From Desulfonema magnum (GTDB lineage Bacteria; Desulfobacterota; Desulfobacteria; Desulfobacterales; 4be13): a stretch of 64,000 bases of DNA. The translations under genes and the position numbers were made by a program. The notes beneath the pieces were generated by a model that saw only the letters and a list, made by a program, of their open reading frames with translations, did no database searches and had not been told where the DNA came from. The DNA lies in the NCBI RefSeq assembly GCF_017377395.1, contig NZ_CP061800.1, positions 7,797,001 to 7,861,000 of the forward strand. Reading direction: 5' to 3'. Numbering within the stretch: position 1 is the stretch's first letter; the number at the start of each line of letters is the position of its first letter. This document shows positions 1 to 9,788 of the stretch, in pieces.

Positions 1-830
1 AGCTCGGCCAGTTTCAGGCGCGCTTTGGACAGATCCGCCTGAAGCTTCCGTATGGTGATTTCCAGCTCCTTGAGCCGCATATCCGCTTCGGTGGCGTCCA
101 TGGCATCCATGGCCCTCATTTTTACAGCATCCGCTATGTTTTCCCTTACGCCCTTGAGTTTTCTTATAACAGTATGCACATAATCCAGGGCATCCTCAAC
201 AGCAGCCGCCTGCCAGTATGCCTCGGTAATATCCAGCGCGAGAAACTGTGCCTGACGATGGCGGCGTTCTTTCAGAAGCCGTTCCTGCATCTGGGACTGA
301 CCCGAACGAACATATGCCATGGCCGTGTCCAGCACATTCCATGTGAGGGACAGATTGGCTTTTCCGCTGTCCTTGAGTTCGGACACGGTGTAATCTTCTA
401 CATCCCGATCCTCTTTCCAGTTGTAAACATCGCTTTTTCTGAGCTTATCTTTATATTCATACCTGCCATCAATGACTAACCCGGGCAGCATTTTAAGTTT
501 ATGCGCCAGAGTTTCCTTGCTTGCAATCTCCCGGTTAAAATCTGCCACTCTGAGGGCAAGATTGTTCTGCAATCCGTACCGGATCGCATCCTCCAGCGTC
601 AACGGTTGTGTAAGATCAACGCTCATGGGAGGCTTAATCAGTTCCACATCCCTTCTGGCATTTTGTTCCCGGCTCCGTATAATTTCATTTTCAGTGGGCA
701 TTGTGGCACAACTGCCCATTATCAGAATAACACACAGGAGCAAAAAGAATTTTCCCAGTTTCCCCCACCGATGGGAAATGGTTTCAAACCGTTTCCCGCG
801 TGATGCTTTTCCATCTTTTTTCTTAACCAT
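1..830 (-). CDS. TolC-family outer-membrane efflux lipoprotein, 5' part only
   Basis: The reading frame starts with ATG at 830-828 and runs off the window edge, so only about 276 N-terminal residues are seen. Residues about 25-41 form a lipoprotein signal ending in the lipobox IMGSC with the lipidated Cys at about 41. After it come the TolC-type opening (LTLEDAIRYGLQNNLALR) and long amphipathic helices rich in Lys, Glu and Arg, as in outer-membrane efflux proteins (NodT/TolC group) that form the exit duct of tripartite pumps. A GGAG motif lies about 8 bases before the ATG. No pump partner is visible because the downstream side is outside the window. The family call is firm; the substrate is unknown. 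Confidence 0.82.
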   Translation of the reverse strand, partial: MVKKKDGKASRGKRFETISHRWGKLGKFFLLLCVILIMGSCATMPTENEIIRSREQNARRDVELIKPPMSVDLTQPLTLEDAIRYGLQNNLALRVADFNREIASKETLAHKLKMLPGLVIDGRYEYKDKLRKSDVYNWKEDRDVEDYTVSELKDSGKANLSLTWNVLDTAMAYVRSGQSQMQERLLKERRHRQAQFLALDITEAYWQAAAVEDALDYVHTVIRKLKGVRENIADAVKMRAMDAMDATEADMRLKELEITIRKLQADLSKARLKLAE

Positions 831-1284
831 AAAAACACTCCGTTCTCCAGGCTGACATTTTTGTTTTCAGAAAAATACGAATCACCTACTTCACCATCTG
901 ACCCAACGTTAATTATTTACTATGTTATTATTACAGATATTATTGGAAAAAATCCTTTTTTGTCGCACGAAGAGATTTTCCCCTGCGTGATTTCTATTTC
1001 CGATAATGCCTGATATATAATACGACCATGACAAAAATTTTCGGCATGGAAACCTGAAAGGTTTTCAAAATTTCGCATATCCTTAAATTTGGCAATAAAA
1101 GACACCTGCCCCGGTAGTTAATTATTCAAAAACCCTTTCCTTGTCAAGTTATTTCACGCTCATTTCTGAATAATGACCATGATATGGCTGTGACAATGAA
1201 GGATAAAAGTTTTGTAATTTTTTTTTATTTAATATTTGAGACCTGTTTCTTTGACCACAATATATTTTGCTGATTATAATAGTT
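831..1284. other. AT-rich intergenic region, no gene recognised
   Basis: It separates the TolC-like gene from the tandem repeat array. The only open frame (920-1105, minus, 61 codons) has no convincing ribosome site or family resemblance. T-tracts around 1215 are present but no clear hairpin terminator was seen. Confidence 0.5.
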
Positions 1285-1394
1285 TTAGGGGAGGGCGGAC
1301 CAGGGTCTGTAAGTGCGGCATCGTGTAGCAGCTAATACAAAGATGCCGCCCCCGGGGCTTGGCCGCAATGCCGCCGACTCAGGCACTTCGGAAC

Positions 1395-3640
1395 GGCTCC
1401 GGAGTGCAAAAATTTTATTTTTGCGCCTGCGAAAAAACATTTTTCGCACTCCGGATAATATACTGCACACTGTCACCTGGCCGCAATGCCGCCGACTCAG
1501 GCACTTCGGAACGGCTCCGGAGTGCAAAAATTTTATTTTTGCGCCTGCGAAAAAACATTTTTCGCACTCCGGATAATATACTGCACACTGTCACCTGGCC
1601 GCAATGCCGCCGACCCGGGCTCTTCCTAATGGCTCCGGAGTGCAAAAATTTTATTTTTGCGCCTGCGAAAAAACATTTTTCGCACTCCGGATAATATACT
1701 GCGCACTGTCACCTGGCCGCAATGCCGCCGACCCGGGATATTCCTAATGGCTCCGGAGTGCAAAAATTTTATTTTTGCGCCTGCGAAAAAACATTTTTCG
1801 CACTCCGGATAATATACTGCACACTGTCACCTGGCCGCAATGCCGCCGACCCGGGATCTTCCTAATGGCTCCGGAGTGCAAAAATTTTATTTTTGCGCCT
1901 GCGAAAAAACATTTTTCGCACTCCGGATAATATACTGCGCACTGTCACCTGGCCGCAATGCCGCCGACCCGGGATATTCCTAATGGCTCCGGAGTGCAAA
2001 AATTTTATTTTTGCGCCTGCGAAAAAACATTTTTCGCACTCCGGATAATATACTGCACACTGTCACCTGGCCGCAATGCCGCCGACCCGGGCTCTTCCTA
2101 ATGGCTCCGGAGTGCAAAAATTTTATTTTTGCGCCTGCGAAAAAACATTTTTCGCACTCCGGATAATATACTGCACACTGTCACCTGGCCGCAATGCCGC
2201 CGACCCGGGCTCTTCCTAATGGCTCCGGAGTGCAAAAATTTTATTTTTGCGCCTGCGAAAAAACATTTTTCGCACTCCGGATAATATACTGCACACTGTC
2301 ACCTGGCCGCAATGCCGCCGACCCGGGATCTTCCTAATGGCTCCGGAGTGCAAAAATTTTATTTTTGCGCCTGCGAAAAAACATTTTTCGCACTCCGGAT
2401 AATATACTGCACACTGTCACCTGGCCGCAATGCCGCCGACCCGGGCTCTTCCTAATGGCTCCGGAGTGCAAAAATTTTATTTTTGCGCCTGCGAAAAAAC
2501 ATTTTTCGCACTCCGGATAATATACTGCACACTGTCACCTGGCCGCAATGCCGCCGACCCGGGCTCTTCCTAATGGCTCCGGAGTGCAAAAATTTTATTT
2601 TTGCGCCTGCGAAAAAACATTTTTCGCACTCCGGATAATATACTGCGCACTGTCACCTGGCCGCAATGCCGCCGACCCGGGCTCTTCCTAATGGCTCCGG
2701 AGTGCAAAAATTTTATTTTTGCGCCTGCGAAAAAACATTTTTCGCACTCCGGATAATATACTGCGCACTGTCACCTGGCCGCAATGCCGCCGACCCGGGC
2801 TCTTCCTAATGGCTCCGGAGTGCAAAAATTTTATTTTTGCGCCTGCGAAAAAACATTTTTCGCACTCCGGATAATATACTGCACACTGTCACCTGGCCGC
2901 AATGCCGCCGACCCGGGCTCTTCCTAATGGCTCCGGAGTGCAAAAATTTTATTTTTGCGCCTGCGAAAAAGCATTTTTCGCACTCCGGATAATATACTGC
3001 ACACTGTCACCTGGCCGCAATGCCGCCGACCCGGGCTCTTCCTAATGGCTCCGGAGTGCAAAAATTTTATTTTTGCGCCTGCGAAAAAACATTTTTCGCA
3101 CTCCGGATAAGACACCAATGCCCCCGACTCAGGCACTCCCGAACGGCTCCGGAGTGCAAAAATTTTATTTTTGCGCCTGCGAAAAAACATTTTTCGCACT
3201 CCGGATAAGACACCAATGCCCCCGACTCAGGCACTCCCGAACGGCTCCGGAGTGCAAAAATTTTATTTTTGCGCCTGCGAAAAAACATTTTTCGCACTCC
3301 GGATAAGACACCAATGCCCCCGACTCAGGCACTCCCGAACGGCTCCGGAGTGCAAAAATTTTATTTTTGCGCCTGCGAAAAAACATTTTTCGCACTCCGG
3401 ATAATATACTGCACACTGTCACCTGGCCGCAATGCCGCCGACCCGGGCTCTTCCTAATGGCTCCGGAGTGCAAAAATTTTATTTTTGCGCCTGCGAAAAA
3501 ACATTTTTCGCACTCCGGATAATATACTGCGCACTGTCACCTGGCCGCAATGCCGCCGACCCGGGCTCTTCCTAATGGCTCCGGAGTGCAAAAATTTTAT
3601 TTTTGCGCCTGCGAAAAAACATTTTTCGCACTCCGGATAA
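1395..3640. repeat. Tandem array of 20 double-hairpin units (118-bp and 98-bp periods)
   Basis: The core GGCTCCGGAGTGC starts at 1395, 1513, 1631 and so on every 118 bp to 3047, then every 98 bp to 3341, then every 118 bp to 3577: 20 copies. Each core is flanked by CCGGAGT and ACTCCGG and holds two hairpins, GCAAAAA..TTTTTGC and GCGAAAAA..TTTTTCGC. Between cores is a GC-rich linker; three consecutive linkers (3110-3340) are 20 bp shorter and differ in sequence. Copies are nearly identical, which implies recent amplification or gene conversion. Related single copies occur at 25518-25573, 39290-39345 and 46473-46559. No RAYT-type transposase gene is in the window. Confidence 0.95.
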
Positions 3641-3730
3641 TATACTGCAAACCTGTGACTCCGTTATAATCAGTCGAGTTTTAGTGAATGTGGCTTTTAT
3701 AATATTATATGCAAAAAAAGTTTGATCACC

Positions 3731-3888
3731 GAGTATCAACAGATCGAAAAGTTTTCGGGCTGTCACAGGACGGACGGGGGAAGAAACCCGGCTTTTTCCG
3801 GCCGGAGAGAGCGCCCCGTCCGGGAAAAAAAGCCGGGTTTCTTTGCCACACCGCGCACGGTCCGGAAATTTTTCGATCTACTGAGTAT
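3731..3888. mobile_element. Miniature inverted-repeat element (AGATCGAAAA family) with 6-bp target duplication
   Basis: The element spans about 3737-3882. The direct repeat GAGTAT flanks it at 3731-3736 and 3883-3888. Its ends carry AGATCGAAAA (left) and TTTTCGATCT (right). The interior holds AAACCCGGCTTTTT and its inverse, the most frequent palindromic motif in the window. It has no coding capacity, so it must have been moved by a transposase elsewhere. A second, larger copy lies at 20862-21200 and only a right-end fragment near 47628-47643. Confidence 0.75.
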
Positions 3889-4142
3889 AATCACCAGATG
3901 GAAAAAGCTTTGAACGAGTGTGTATCTGAATGTTCCATTTCTGAATTGTTGTTTTGTATTTTCTGTTGACATTGTGTGTATTTTTTTTTAGTTTGTAACT
4001 GAGATATAAATAAAGGCTCGGAAATTAATCCAAGCTAAAAGCAAAAGCAGGCTGAAGCCCTTAATCCGGAACTCATGATCAGCCACAAATTTAACCTGGA
4101 CAGCGTATAAAAGCGGATGGTACTAACAAGGAGATATGGAAA

Positions 4143-4295
4143 ATGAAAAAAACTGAGGTAACAAAGGTAAAAAGACTGAAGGTCAGCACCGACATCAAAG
4201 GGGGAATCACTGTTCCTGAATACGAGGGACCAAGAAGAACGGGGAGAGTGTGCGATATTGTCAACGGAGAAGCTGTCAATTGTCGTAAGCCTTAG
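4143..4295 (+). CDS. Small basic protein, 50 aa, unknown
   Basis: ATG at 4143 follows AAGGAG at 4128-4133 with a 9-base gap, a good ribosome site. The product starts MKKTEVTKVKRLKVS, is Lys/Arg-rich, has two cysteines near its end (VCDIV..VNCRKP) and no signal peptide or membrane segment. It converges with the SPFH gene at 4310. I recognise no family. Its size and its position beside a peptide-exporter-like operon make a peptide substrate imaginable, but there is no leader motif to support that. Confidence 0.5.
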   Translation: MKKTEVTKVKRLKVSTDIKGGITVPEYEGPRRTGRVCDIVNGEAVNCRKP

Positions 4296-4309
4296 TGAAA
4301 ATATAAATA

Positions 4310-5506
4310 TCACCGTAGGTTAAGTCTGAAGAGCCGGACGCCTGGCTGCCCTTTTCTTTTATTGGTATTCGACAGCGTATCAGATGATTTATTTTCATCG
4401 GCTTTGATCTGGTCAGCGTATTCTCTGGCAGTTTCAGAGGAATTAAGAGCGTGACCGGAGACCTCGGAAGTAAGCGCGGGTTCTGGCAAGGTAAGATAAG
4501 CGTCATTCGGAACATATAACGATTTAATATTCGGCGAAAGTTTTCTGATATACTGATAAGTAAGCAAATCAGGGTTCTGAGCTAAGGCAACAGCAATTAA
4601 TTTGAATGCCTCTGCTTCAGCTTTCGCCTGGAGGAGCCGGGCCTTGGCTTCTGCGTCGGCCGTAATGAGAATCGCGTCTGCCTCTGCTTTGGCACGAATT
4701 CTGATCTTGTTTGCCTGACCCGCCGCGAGGTTTTCGATTTGTCTTGCCTCATATATCTTTTCTGTCTCCTTTTGCCCTGCCACCTGCTTTTGTTCGACAG
4801 AAGCCGCATATTGAGAGGTGAACGCAATATTCCGCACCAAAAAATCTTCCATGATCAGCGAATTGAAGCTCAGAATAATTTTTAACTGTTTGTAAAGTTC
4901 TGTTTCCACATCTCCCCGCCTGTCGCTATTTACTTCATCAACTGTGTATTTGGACACGGTAATGCGTATGACCCCTCTTACAGCCGGACGAATAAAATCC
5001 CGAATATAGCGATCCTGCCAGTTAATATGGAGCTGTACCACTTTTTCAGGATTAATTCGAAAAATAATTGAAGAATCCAAGATCACTTCCTGACCGTCAG
5101 CGGTTCGGGCCGATATTGAATCATCTCCTGGTTTCTCACCCTCCAAAGGCTTGCCTGACATGGTATAAGTTTGCCAGTAAAGCGGGTAAATAATAAGTTC
5201 CTCAGCCAGGGGAATAATCCAGCGCAGTCCCGACTGAACCGGACGGGGCCGAATCCCATTTGAGGACACCGCTGAAATCACCACCCCGATACTTTGCGGC
5301 TCAATAAAGACCAGGCTGGCGCTGAAAATGCTCAGACTTATCAGCAGACACAGTGGCATTACAATCTTTCTCCATGAAAGCAATGCGTTAAATGCAATTT
5401 TGAATCCATGTTTCCGGGCATTACGCGTAAAAAGAATAATTTCAATTGCTGCGAATAAGGACCAGGCCAGGATGGTAATCAGATGAAGGAGACTGTCAAG
5501 ATTCAT
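4310..5506 (-). CDS. SPFH/band 7 membrane protein (copy 1), 398 aa
   Basis: Two N-terminal hydrophobic segments (about 8-27 and 46-70) precede an SPFH/prohibitin-type domain (about 70-260) containing IGVVISAVSSNGIRP and the DGQEVILDSSIIFRI strand. A long Ala/Glu/Lys coiled coil (about 245-315, AKAEADAILITADAEAKARL) follows, as in HflK, prohibitins and flotillins, which make membrane-bound rings that organise microdomains or restrain proteases. It is paralogous to the gene at 5711-6868; the same order and many shared motifs (YTMSGKP, YTVDEVNS) show a local duplication. The C-terminal tail is polar and divergent. It is probably the last gene of a minus-strand operon with the second SPFH gene and the ABC protein. 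Confidence 0.85.
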   Translation of the reverse strand: MNLDSLLHLITILAWSLFAAIEIILFTRNARKHGFKIAFNALLSWRKIVMPLCLLISLSIFSASLVFIEPQSIGVVISAVSSNGIRPRPVQSGLRWIIPLAEELIIYPLYWQTYTMSGKPLEGEKPGDDSISARTADGQEVILDSSIIFRINPEKVVQLHINWQDRYIRDFIRPAVRGVIRITVSKYTVDEVNSDRRGDVETELYKQLKIILSFNSLIMEDFLVRNIAFTSQYAASVEQKQVAGQKETEKIYEARQIENLAAGQANKIRIRAKAEADAILITADAEAKARLLQAKAEAEAFKLIAVALAQNPDLLTYQYIRKLSPNIKSLYVPNDAYLTLPEPALTSEVSGHALNSSETAREYADQIKADENKSSDTLSNTNKRKGQPGVRLFRLNLR

Positions 5507-5595
5507 ATCAGTATATTTTCCCTCTGTTGGTATGATTCCGGGTTTTTTATTTTATTTTTTTACTGTATGGAAAGTTATAAAAACGGGTCTCATCT

Positions 5596-5665
5596 ACATG
5601 GATTAGTGATAAGCAGGGATTATGTGCAACCGGAGCGCAATAATCCCTGCTTATCACTAATCCGT
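5596..5665. terminator. Long hairpin between the two SPFH genes
   Basis: GGATTAGTGATAAGCAGGG and its exact inverse CCCTGCTTATCACTAATCC face each other around a short loop. It lies just past the 3' end of the upstream SPFH gene. There is no strong T-tract, so it may attenuate transcription, protect mRNA, or simply be another dispersed palindrome. Confidence 0.5.
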
Positions 5666-5710
5666 GTAGATAGCGACCGGAGCATCCGGAGCATCCGGTT
5701 TTTGTTTTCT

Positions 5711-6868
5711 TCAATTTTCAATTTTCTTTTTTTGTTGTTGCGTCGCGGAGGACCCCGTAGGCTTGACAGATATCTGCGGACTGATTGGTATCTCAAAAGG
5801 ATTTGAAAAAGGCAAGGTCTTTCCGGAATTCATATCCCGGGGTAATGGTAATATAACAGCAGTTTTGTCAGGCAGCAACATCACTTTGACATCCTGAGGC
5901 AGTTCATTGATATGCTGATACGTCAGCAAATCAGGATTCTTGGCTAAAACAGCGGCAAGCAACTTCAGCGCATCTGCTTCGGCTTTTGCCCGGATGACAT
6001 GGGCCTCGGCTTTTGCCTTGGCTTTGAGAAGAATTGCATCTGCCTCGGCTTTTGCCTGAATGGTGATTTTTTTTGCATGACCCTTTGCCAAATTTTCTAT
6101 CTGCTTTGCCTCATATTTTTTCTGCTGTTCCCCTTCGAGGGCCACCTGCTTTTGTTCGACTGAGCTTGAATATTCGGATGAAAAAGCAAGATTCCGCAGG
6201 AGAAAATTTTTCACTATCAGCCCTCTTTTGCTGAGTGCCCGGCGCAATTTTCCGGAAAGCGTCAGACCCATGTATATTCGGGATTTGCTGTTTACCTCAT
6301 CTACTGTATATTGAGATACATAGGTTCTGATCACACCTCTGACTGTGGGACGTACCAGTTCCCGTATATAGCGATGCTGCCAGTCAATATGGAACTGAAC
6401 CACTTTTTCAGAGTCAATCTGAAATATGATGGAACAGTCAAGAATCACCTCCTGTCCGTCAGATGTTCTTGCTCTTATTGAATCATCCCCGAAATGCTGA
6501 CCTTCGGCTGGCTTGCCGGACATGGTATAAGTCTGACAAAAAACAGGATAAATAGCAGTTCTTTCGGCCAAAGGAAGAATCCAGCGCAGGCCGGGCCGGA
6601 TCGGCTGGTTCCGAATTCCCTTTGCTGACAGGGCCGAGACCACCACACCAATTTCATGGGGCTGAACAAAGACAAGGCTGGCGCTGAGAAAATTCAACAT
6701 GATTATCAACACTAGGGCTATCAACAACTGTTGAAATGAAAACAGTTTTCTGATTGCCGCCTTTATCCCGTATTTCCGGGTGTTACGCACTAAAAAGATG
6801 ATGGTAAGGACTGCAAACAGCAACCAGGCCATCATGGTCATGAATTCAAGTATCTTATCAATAATCAT
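5711..6868 (-). CDS. SPFH/band 7 membrane protein (copy 2), 385 aa
   Basis: The architecture matches its neighbour at 4310-5506: hydrophobic segments at about 10-27 and 45-68, an SPFH domain with IGVVVSALSAKGIRN and DGQEVILDCSIIFQI, then an Ala/Lys/Glu coiled coil (about 250-315). The tail differs and ends in a KPTGSSATQQQKKK polar stretch. SPFH proteins oligomerise on the inner membrane, and heteromeric pairs such as HflK/HflC are common, so the two products may form one mixed ring. The start lies 89 bases after the end of the ABC protein gene on the same strand, compatible with co-transcription. The client is unknown. Confidence 0.85.
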   Translation of the reverse strand: MIIDKILEFMTMMAWLLFAVLTIIFLVRNTRKYGIKAAIRKLFSFQQLLIALVLIIMLNFLSASLVFVQPHEIGVVVSALSAKGIRNQPIRPGLRWILPLAERTAIYPVFCQTYTMSGKPAEGQHFGDDSIRARTSDGQEVILDCSIIFQIDSEKVVQFHIDWQHRYIRELVRPTVRGVIRTYVSQYTVDEVNSKSRIYMGLTLSGKLRRALSKRGLIVKNFLLRNLAFSSEYSSSVEQKQVALEGEQQKKYEAKQIENLAKGHAKKITIQAKAEADAILLKAKAKAEAHVIRAKAEADALKLLAAVLAKNPDLLTYQHINELPQDVKVMLLPDKTAVILPLPRDMNSGKTLPFSNPFEIPISPQISVKPTGSSATQQQKKKIEN

Positions 6869-6957
6869 ACAAATAACATTCCCTGAGTAAAATTGAGAAT
6901 TGAGAATTGAGAATTGAAAAGTTTGCGATTTTCAATTCCTGATTTTAATTTTCAGTT

Positions 6958-9111
6958 TTACGGATGGGCAATCACCAGCAGTGTCTTTGTCCGCCGGAGG
7001 ACGCAGCCCATGGCCTTGTGAAGATTTTCAGGATCAAGGGCTGCAAAGCTCTCATCAAGGACTATAAAATCCGTTTTTTGGAGGAGGGCGCGCGCAATGT
7101 AAAGACGACTCCGCTCACCGTGAGACAGCTGCCACCCGCTTTCTCCGACCGTTTGCTGAAGTCCCGCAGGCATACGGTCAAGCAGATCACCCAGCCCCAG
7201 TTCCCGACATATGATCTGAGCCTCTTCAAGTGCCTCGCGTGTCGGGGGCCATCGCCGTCCCATCAGCAGATTAAAGGAAAAGGTTTCCGTGAGTACATGA
7301 TTTTCATGAAACTGGGGCGCAGCCACCACCCGCTTCCGCCACTCCTGAATCCCTATGGTCTGCCAGTCAACGCCCCGTAACAGGTGAAGACCGGATTCAG
7401 GAACCCGCAGACCTGCCAAAAGTGCCGCCAGAGTTGACTTGCCTCCGCCCGAAGGCCCTTCTAATAACAGACAGTCCCCTTTGCAAATTTTCAGACTGCA
7501 TTTTCGCAGGACAGGCCGGCCATAATCATGGTAACGGAAAGCAATATCCCGGGACAATAAAATTGGGGCGTTGTCATCATCAGTATTTTTATCAAGTTCA
7601 GACGGGAGAATGAATGACAGAGATTTGCTGTTCCCGGGGCGGGCTGCTGCCCGGAAAAGAGGCCCGGCCTGGTCCCAGGCTGTCCTCACCCCTACGAGAC
7701 TCAGCAACCCTCCGACAAAACTGGTCAGCGACTGAGAAGCAAAGATGATTCCGCCCAGGGTCACTGCCAGTTTTGCCTGTGAGTCAGGTGAACTGACGAA
7801 GCTATAGGCAATTCCGGCAAGTCCCACAATCAGCCATCCCCGTGAGGCACACGCACTTAATATCATCCCGACCCGGTCCAGCCGTTCTGAAAGTTTCAGA
7901 TAATGGTTCAATGCCCGGTCTTCTTCGTCATGCCAGCGCCTGTCATCTTCCTGAGCCAGACGAGTCCGGTGTCCCACCATTTTCTCAACCAAATCGTTTG
8001 TCATTTCCCGGGACGCCTCGGTCCAGTTCTGATTATGCTGATAGTATCGCCAGCATATCAGGAAGATAACTGTCATCCAGGCCAGAAGTGACAGCGAATG
8101 CGGCCATTCCCCGACACCCATTGAAAGGATGATCGCGGCCATAAAAAGCTGAATCACGGAAAGCACAGTGGTAAATCCGCCCTCCAGTGCCATTGATTCC
8201 AAAGCTTCGGACTCCATCACCCGCCCCAGAAACTGGCCTGCCCCCTGATGACGAACTTCCTCAGGTTCAAGTCGGAGCGTGCCGTATAACAGACGCTGTT
8301 TGAACAGAGTGCCTGCTCCGAGGGATATGATGCTCTGAATCCAAGTTTCCAGAAGATGAAACGGAATAGCAGTGAACAAAATCAGGGCCCAGGCCAGAAG
8401 CCATGCCTGATCAAAATAGCCTTGCAACACACCTTTTCCGATGATCCACCATCCCAGAAACATGAGCATCTGCCGGATGCTATGCACTCCGATAAGTATG
8501 AACAAATGATGAGGAACGCGTGCCCGACAGATATGAGTCCGAAAACCAGCCCCCGGAGACAGGCGTAACAGCCGGCAGCCGCGGACTCGGGACTCGCTGA
8601 GTTGTTCTTTTAAAACAGAGGTTTTTACGCGGGACCGGCGGGGTTCGGGAATACCAGCTTCTATGAGCAACTGATCAATCCACTGCGTCAGAGGCCCTTC
8701 CAATTCAGCCGTCAGGGCTTCCCGAATAACTTGGGGGCTAACGGTTCGAACTGATAACTCCGGTGTGATGATGGATATCCCCCGCCATCTGTTTCTCAGA
8801 AGGGCTAAAAAACAGGGCGTTTCTCTTCCCGACAGGCGGATCAGGGCAGGTCCGGCATGACGAAGCATCTGCTCAACCTCTGTATAAGGCGATTCCACAG
8901 GTTCAGCTTCAATGTCAAAGCGACCCGCGACAAACTCAATCCAGTGTCCCAGTCCCTCTTCATCTGTCTGCTCCAGGTTTTCAGGCGGTGTCGGGGCTTC
9001 CATGGGAGCTGACAATAGGCCTGTCTTCCGAATCAGAACTTCAATGGCCTCCCCCACTCTCGAAACAGGCCAGGCAAATGTGTAAAGATCAGAATTGCCT
9101 TGTTGAATCAT
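6958..9111 (-). CDS. Peptide/bacteriocin-exporter-like ABC protein, 717 aa (fused membrane and ATPase domains)
   Basis: The N-terminal soluble region (about 1-190) is followed by transmembrane helices (about 200-480) and an ATPase domain with Walker A GPSGGGKST, signature LSHGERSR, Walker B FIVLDESFAALD and a terminal H-loop IAHP right at the stop. The arrangement resembles NHLM/NHLP-type and other peptide-exporting ABC proteins. The N-terminal part has a degenerate peptidase-like look (GPALIRLSGRETPCFLALL) but I cannot identify a Cys-His pair typical of an active C39 leader peptidase. The gene precedes two SPFH genes on the same strand. The natural substrate is not evident; the small basic protein at 4143 is the only candidate nearby and is not proven. 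Confidence 0.75.
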   Translation of the reverse strand: MIQQGNSDLYTFAWPVSRVGEAIEVLIRKTGLLSAPMEAPTPPENLEQTDEEGLGHWIEFVAGRFDIEAEPVESPYTEVEQMLRHAGPALIRLSGRETPCFLALLRNRWRGISIITPELSVRTVSPQVIREALTAELEGPLTQWIDQLLIEAGIPEPRRSRVKTSVLKEQLSESRVRGCRLLRLSPGAGFRTHICRARVPHHLFILIGVHSIRQMLMFLGWWIIGKGVLQGYFDQAWLLAWALILFTAIPFHLLETWIQSIISLGAGTLFKQRLLYGTLRLEPEEVRHQGAGQFLGRVMESEALESMALEGGFTTVLSVIQLFMAAIILSMGVGEWPHSLSLLAWMTVIFLICWRYYQHNQNWTEASREMTNDLVEKMVGHRTRLAQEDDRRWHDEEDRALNHYLKLSERLDRVGMILSACASRGWLIVGLAGIAYSFVSSPDSQAKLAVTLGGIIFASQSLTSFVGGLLSLVGVRTAWDQAGPLFRAAARPGNSKSLSFILPSELDKNTDDDNAPILLSRDIAFRYHDYGRPVLRKCSLKICKGDCLLLEGPSGGGKSTLAALLAGLRVPESGLHLLRGVDWQTIGIQEWRKRVVAAPQFHENHVLTETFSFNLLMGRRWPPTREALEEAQIICRELGLGDLLDRMPAGLQQTVGESGWQLSHGERSRLYIARALLQKTDFIVLDESFAALDPENLHKAMGCVLRRTKTLLVIAHP

Positions 9112-9267
9112 AAAATTATAATTTACATGGTTCCAGAATTAAAATCTCAGCAGAACGAAAACCCATTGAGAATGCCCCTCCCGGGTCGTTTCGAATTGGA
9201 AAATCCGAAACATTTACCACGGGGCTGAACGTGTCAGGGAATATTTCTGGTCTGCTGAGATGTTGTA

Positions 9268-9696
9268 TCAGTCCAACTTACAGGTGTCTTTATACTTTTT
9301 CAATTTAAGGATAAGATCATTTATTTTTGCAGCAAGCCCCTTAAGCTCATCGCCTTTTCTCAGCTGTATGGATTCGACATCTTCGCCCTGAGCCAGTCTG
9401 TCAAGCTTTTGCTCAATATTATAGAGCGGACCTGCGATTTTATGGGTGATGACAATGCAAAAAGCTGTGATCACAAAAGTCAGCGGAAAACCGTAACAGA
9501 TCAGTCTGAAAAGGATCTGATAATGAATGCGGCTGATTAACGCATATGGAACAAAGTTGTTAATAACAGGCCATATCGTGATATACACGACACATCCGGT
9601 CATGAGAGAGGATAGGATGGCAAGAAAAAGGTACTTAATGGTTATCCCAAGCTGCATGTTTTTGTTAATCAGATAATTACGAAATTTTCTTTTCAT
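9268..9696 (-). CDS. Small membrane protein with HAMP-like domain, 142 aa
   Basis: Two membrane segments (about 18-40 and 63-86) are followed by a HAMP-like linker starting AGPLYNIEQKLDRLAQGED and continuing through RKGDELKGLAAKINDLI. HAMP modules normally relay signals from a periplasmic sensor to a kinase or methyl-accepting domain, but the protein stops after the HAMP. It could be a stand-alone adaptor or a truncated receptor. The neighbours on the same strand are a sulfotransferase upstream and the ABC protein downstream, with gaps too long to claim an operon. Confidence 0.7.
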   Translation of the reverse strand: MKRKFRNYLINKNMQLGITIKYLFLAILSSLMTGCVVYITIWPVINNFVPYALISRIHYQILFRLICYGFPLTFVITAFCIVITHKIAGPLYNIEQKLDRLAQGEDVESIQLRKGDELKGLAAKINDLILKLKKYKDTCKLD

Positions 9697-9788
9697 CAGA
9701 ATCGCCTCTCTTGTTTAATGACTAAGTTCCGAATAATTTTAAAAAAATTTCGACCTGTTAATTGGCGGACGCTTCTTACGCAGATTTT

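Noticed and set aside
920..1105. A 61-codon minus-strand frame before the tandem array
   Set aside because: No ribosome site, no recognised motif and poor codon character.
1395..3640. Possibility that the hairpin array is a retron, REP/RAYT or CRISPR-like locus
   Set aside because: No reverse transcriptase, RAYT transposase or variable spacers are present; linkers are near-identical.
1285..3700. Open frames over the 118-bp and 98-bp tandem units
   Set aside because: They are products of a repeat unit without ribosome sites, with mirrored frames on both strands.
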